Positions 6,819 through 8,388 of a stretch of 8,388 nucleotides of DNA are shown piece by piece (positions within the stretch are counted from its first letter, which is position 1; each line of letters starts with the position of its first letter). The DNA comes from Chloroflexota bacterium (GTDB taxonomy: Bacteria > Chloroflexota > Dormibacteria > Dormibacterales > Dormibacteraceae). Location: assembly GCA_003446775.1 (NCBI GenBank), contig DMCH01000083.1, forward strand, positions 5,962-14,349, in the 5' to 3' direction. Position numbers and translations under genes: made by a program. The notes beneath the pieces were generated by a model that ran no database searches, had not been told where the DNA came from, and was given only the letters and a program-made list of their open reading frames with translations.

Positions 6819-7987
6819 GCGGACTCGATGGCGGTCAGGTAGCGGTCGGCGGTGGCGCCCACGTCGAAGATGCGCAGCAGCTCTTGTCTCGCCTTCTTGT
6901 AGGCGGCCGTCTGAGCGTCGCGATCCTTGATGAACCTACCCATCGCGGCGGCAAGTGCTCCGACGTCGGCTGCGGGTATGGGCGCGGCGAGGCCGTGGCG
7001 GCGGGCCAGCTCGCCCATGTCGCCGACGTCGGTGACAAGCATGGGCAATCCCGCCTGGAGCGCCTCCGAGAAGACGATGGGGATGCTCTCGTTTCGAGAG
7101 GGGACGACCAGGCAATCGCATGCGGACATGTAGCCGGCGACGACGTCGCCGGGCTGGCTGGACATGAACACGATGCGGTCCGCCGCCCCCGCGGCCTCGA
7201 CCTGCGACCTCAGCGATCGTTCCATGCTGCCGGTGCCGCATAACACCAACCTGGCATCGGATCCGGATCGAATCAGCTCGAGCATCGCGTCGATCATCAC
7301 ATCCGCGCCTTTCACGGCTTCGAGCCGGCCGACGAAAAGGAAGTTGACCCCGGCGCCAAGGGGACGCGGCAGCGGCGCCGGCGGAGGCAGCCGGCGTGTG
7401 GTGGGCAGGAAGTCGCAATCGCGGCCGCAGATGCGGGTCACCTCGGCGCCCAGCTCGATGCCGTCGGCGAAGCGATGCTGCGCATCGCGCAGAACGCGGC
7501 GCACCAGGGTGCCGATCACCGGTCGGCGCGCCCACGTGTGGATGTCAGAGCCGAGTGCCCAGACGGAGTAGGGAATGCGCGGCCGGCAGGCGCGCCAGGC
7601 CATGTAGCCGGCAGGCAGGGCCCAGAGCGCGAGCACGTCCTCGATACGCTTCTCCTCCAGCAGCGCGCGCAGCGCGCGCTCTCCCGACCAGAGCAGTGAA
7701 GCGATCAGTCGGAGATCACCCGGTGACCGGAGGCTGAAATCGACAAGGGGTTTCGAGCTGCCGGCCCACTCGAACCATCGCACCGAAAGGGTCGATTGCT
7801 CTTTGGGACCGGCCTTATCGGGTGTGAGCACGGTCACCTCGCAGCCGCGCTCGCTTAGAGCGGACGCGAACCCGGGCACGAACGCGCCTGCGTAGTCAGA
7901 GCTGCCGGCGGGATAAGAGCTCGTGACGATCGCAATCCGCCGGATCCGGGCTATCGGAGCTCCTTGTTGTATTCCATGTCGAACCAC
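6815..7987 (-). CDS. glycosyltransferase family 4
   Basis: Up to 390 residues from a GTG at 7987. Two Rossmann-like halves are visible: the N-terminal half opens with RIAIVTSSYPAGSSDYAGAF (17-36), the acceptor side. The C-terminal half has FLFVGRLEAVKGADVMIDAM (216-235), LVLCGTGSME (247-256) and the EX7E pair in SRNESIPIVFSEALQAGLP (297-315; Glu300 and Glu308), the donor-binding signature of retaining GT4 enzymes. It should transfer a sugar from an NDP-sugar to a lipid-linked or glycan acceptor on the cytosolic membrane face; donor and linkage are not readable. The start is uncertain. The GTG gives 16 extra residues before the first strand, a 37-bp overlap with the GT2 gene, and no Shine-Dalgarno. 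No ATG, GTG or TTG lies in frame between it and the first strand, and an ATA at 7954 is discussed as an alternative. It ends by overlapping the methyltransferase start. Confidence 0.92.
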   Translation of the reverse strand: MVRHGIQQGAPIARIRRIAIVTSSYPAGSSDYAGAFVPGFASALSERGCEVTVLTPDKAGPKEQSTLSVRWFEWAGSSKPLVDFSLRSPGDLRLIASLLWSGERALRALLEEKRIEDVLALWALPAGYMAWRACRPRIPYSVWALGSDIHTWARRPVIGTLVRRVLRDAQHRFADGIELGAEVTRICGRDCDFLPTTRRLPPPAPLPRPLGAGVNFLFVGRLEAVKGADVMIDAMLELIRSGSDARLVLCGTGSMERSLRSQVEAAGAADRIVFMSSQPGDVVAGYMSACDCLVVPSRNESIPIVFSEALQAGLPMLVTDVGDMGELARRHGLAAPIPAADVGALAAAMGRFIKDRDAQTAAYKKARQELLRIFDVGATADRYLTAIESA

Positions 7988-8388
7988 ATGGCGAACAGGA
8001 GCAGCTGCAGGCCCGAGATGCCGAGCAGCGCGACGAGCACGACGGTGGCAACGGCGATATTGCCCTGGGTGATCTTGGCGATTGTTTCCACGACGCCCAG
8101 TACGAAGCCGATCGTGACCAAGAGAAAGCCCAGTGCATAGAAGAAGACGAGGGGATGGAAGTCACGGATCACGTACTTCTCGAACATCCTGTAAAAGAAG
8201 CCCCTGAGAAGAAGGAAGGACACGGTCGGGATGACCTTCCAGACCTTCATGGACGACCGTTCGCCGATCCCATACCGCGGCGTTATGTGGACGTCCGCGA
8301 CGCGGAAGTTGCGGATATTCAGGCGGACCAGCATGTCGTTGGGGTAGCCGTAGGACGGATAGAGATCGTCCAGGTTGATCGCTCGGAG
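7951..8388 (-). CDS. GT2 glycosyltransferase C-terminal part with two membrane spans, cut by window edge
   Basis: The frame is open to base 8388, giving 145 residues without the N-terminus. An ATG at 8334 is internal: the 18 codons before it read LRAINLDDLYPSYGYPND, and the PSYGYPND..LVRLNIRNFRVADV run is the usual end of the catalytic domain in GT2 enzymes of the polyprenyl-phosphate sugar synthase type. A basic, amphipathic stretch (about 46-70) is followed by two membrane spans at about 80-104 and 111-134 and a short cytosolic tail ending DMEYNKELR. This arrangement resembles GtrB/ArnC/DPM1-like enzymes, which charge undecaprenyl phosphate with one sugar for use outside the membrane. The N-terminal nucleotide-binding domain and its acidic residues are outside the window, so activity and donor cannot be assessed. 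It is the first visible gene of the minus-strand operon, and its stop lies inside the GT4 gene. Confidence 0.8.
   Translation of the reverse strand, partial: LRAINLDDLYPSYGYPNDMLVRLNIRNFRVADVHITPRYGIGERSSMKVWKVIPTVSFLLLRGFFYRMFEKYVIRDFHPLVFFYALGFLLVTIGFVLGVVETIAKITQGNIAVATVVLVALLGISGLQLLLFAMWFDMEYNKELR
7960..7965 (-). promoter_or_regulatory. Shine-Dalgarno AAGGAG without a standard start codon after it
   Basis: On the minus strand AAGGAG reads from 7965 to 7960, the strongest ribosome-binding match in the window. Five bases later comes ATAG (7954-7951). Its ATA is in frame with the GT4 protein and its TAG is the GT2 stop. No ATG, GTG or TTG in the GT4 frame lies near. The site therefore bears on which GT4 start is used. 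Confidence 0.45.

Noticed and set aside
7662..7680. Direct repeat AGCGCGCGC twice in a row, also near-palindromic
   Set aside because: It encodes an Ala/Leu/Arg stretch of GT4 with high-GC codons; best explained as chance low complexity.
7951..8334. A complete 127-residue small membrane protein starting at the ATG at 8334
   Set aside because: The frame stays open to the window edge, and the upstream 18 codons continue a GT2 catalytic-domain ending, so this is a fragment of a larger gene.
1..8388. Search by eye for tRNA or rRNA genes, CRISPR arrays, insertion sequences and attachment sites
   Set aside because: No repeat-spacer pattern, transposase motif, terminal inverted repeat or RNA gene was seen; all bases are accounted for by coding regions.

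Overview
The window is 8.4 kb of high-GC bacterial DNA carrying eight protein-coding genes in two convergent runs, with no non-coding stretch longer than a few bases. Hand counts of sampled 60-base lines give about 57-62% GC in the left plus-strand genes, over 70% in the two central membrane-protein genes, and about 48-58% at the right edge. The heavy use of GTG and TTG starts and the tight packing suit a high-GC soil or environmental lineage, such as Actinobacteriota, Chloroflexota or Dormibacterota-like groups. There is no rRNA or marker gene, so the phylum is a guess.

Plus strand (1-2837): a TIGR03032/DUF4915-type protein cut by the left edge, a sulfotransferase-fold protein overlapping it by 4 bp, and an extended-SDR sugar nucleotide epimerase/dehydratase that starts on the base after the sulfotransferase stop. 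Minus strand (8388 down to 2768, listed in transcription order): the C-terminal end of a membrane-anchored GT2 glycosyltransferase cut by the right edge, a GT4 glycosyltransferase, a class I methyltransferase, a Wzx/MATE-like polysaccharide flippase, and a DUF2142 multi-spanning membrane protein with a soluble C-terminal domain. The last two genes of the two runs overlap tail to tail by 70 bp.

Together the genes read as part of a surface glycan locus (exopolysaccharide, O-antigen-like or other cell-wall polymer). The SDR would shape a nucleotide sugar, GT4 and GT2 would build a lipid-linked glycan or lipid-linked sugar donor, the methyltransferase and sulfotransferase could decorate it, the flippase would export it, and the DUF2142 protein could act outside the membrane as a GT-C-like transferase or polymerase. 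The individual families are recognisable; the joint pathway is inference.

Points most worth a second look are: a possible AUA start for the GT4 gene, set by a good Shine-Dalgarno and an exact 4-bp stop/start overlap; a sulfotransferase whose PAPS-binding loop departs from the usual motif; its pairing with the uncharacterised DUF4915 family; and the 70-bp convergent coding overlap with two hairpins around the end of the plus-strand operon. Promoters for both operons must lie outside the window.
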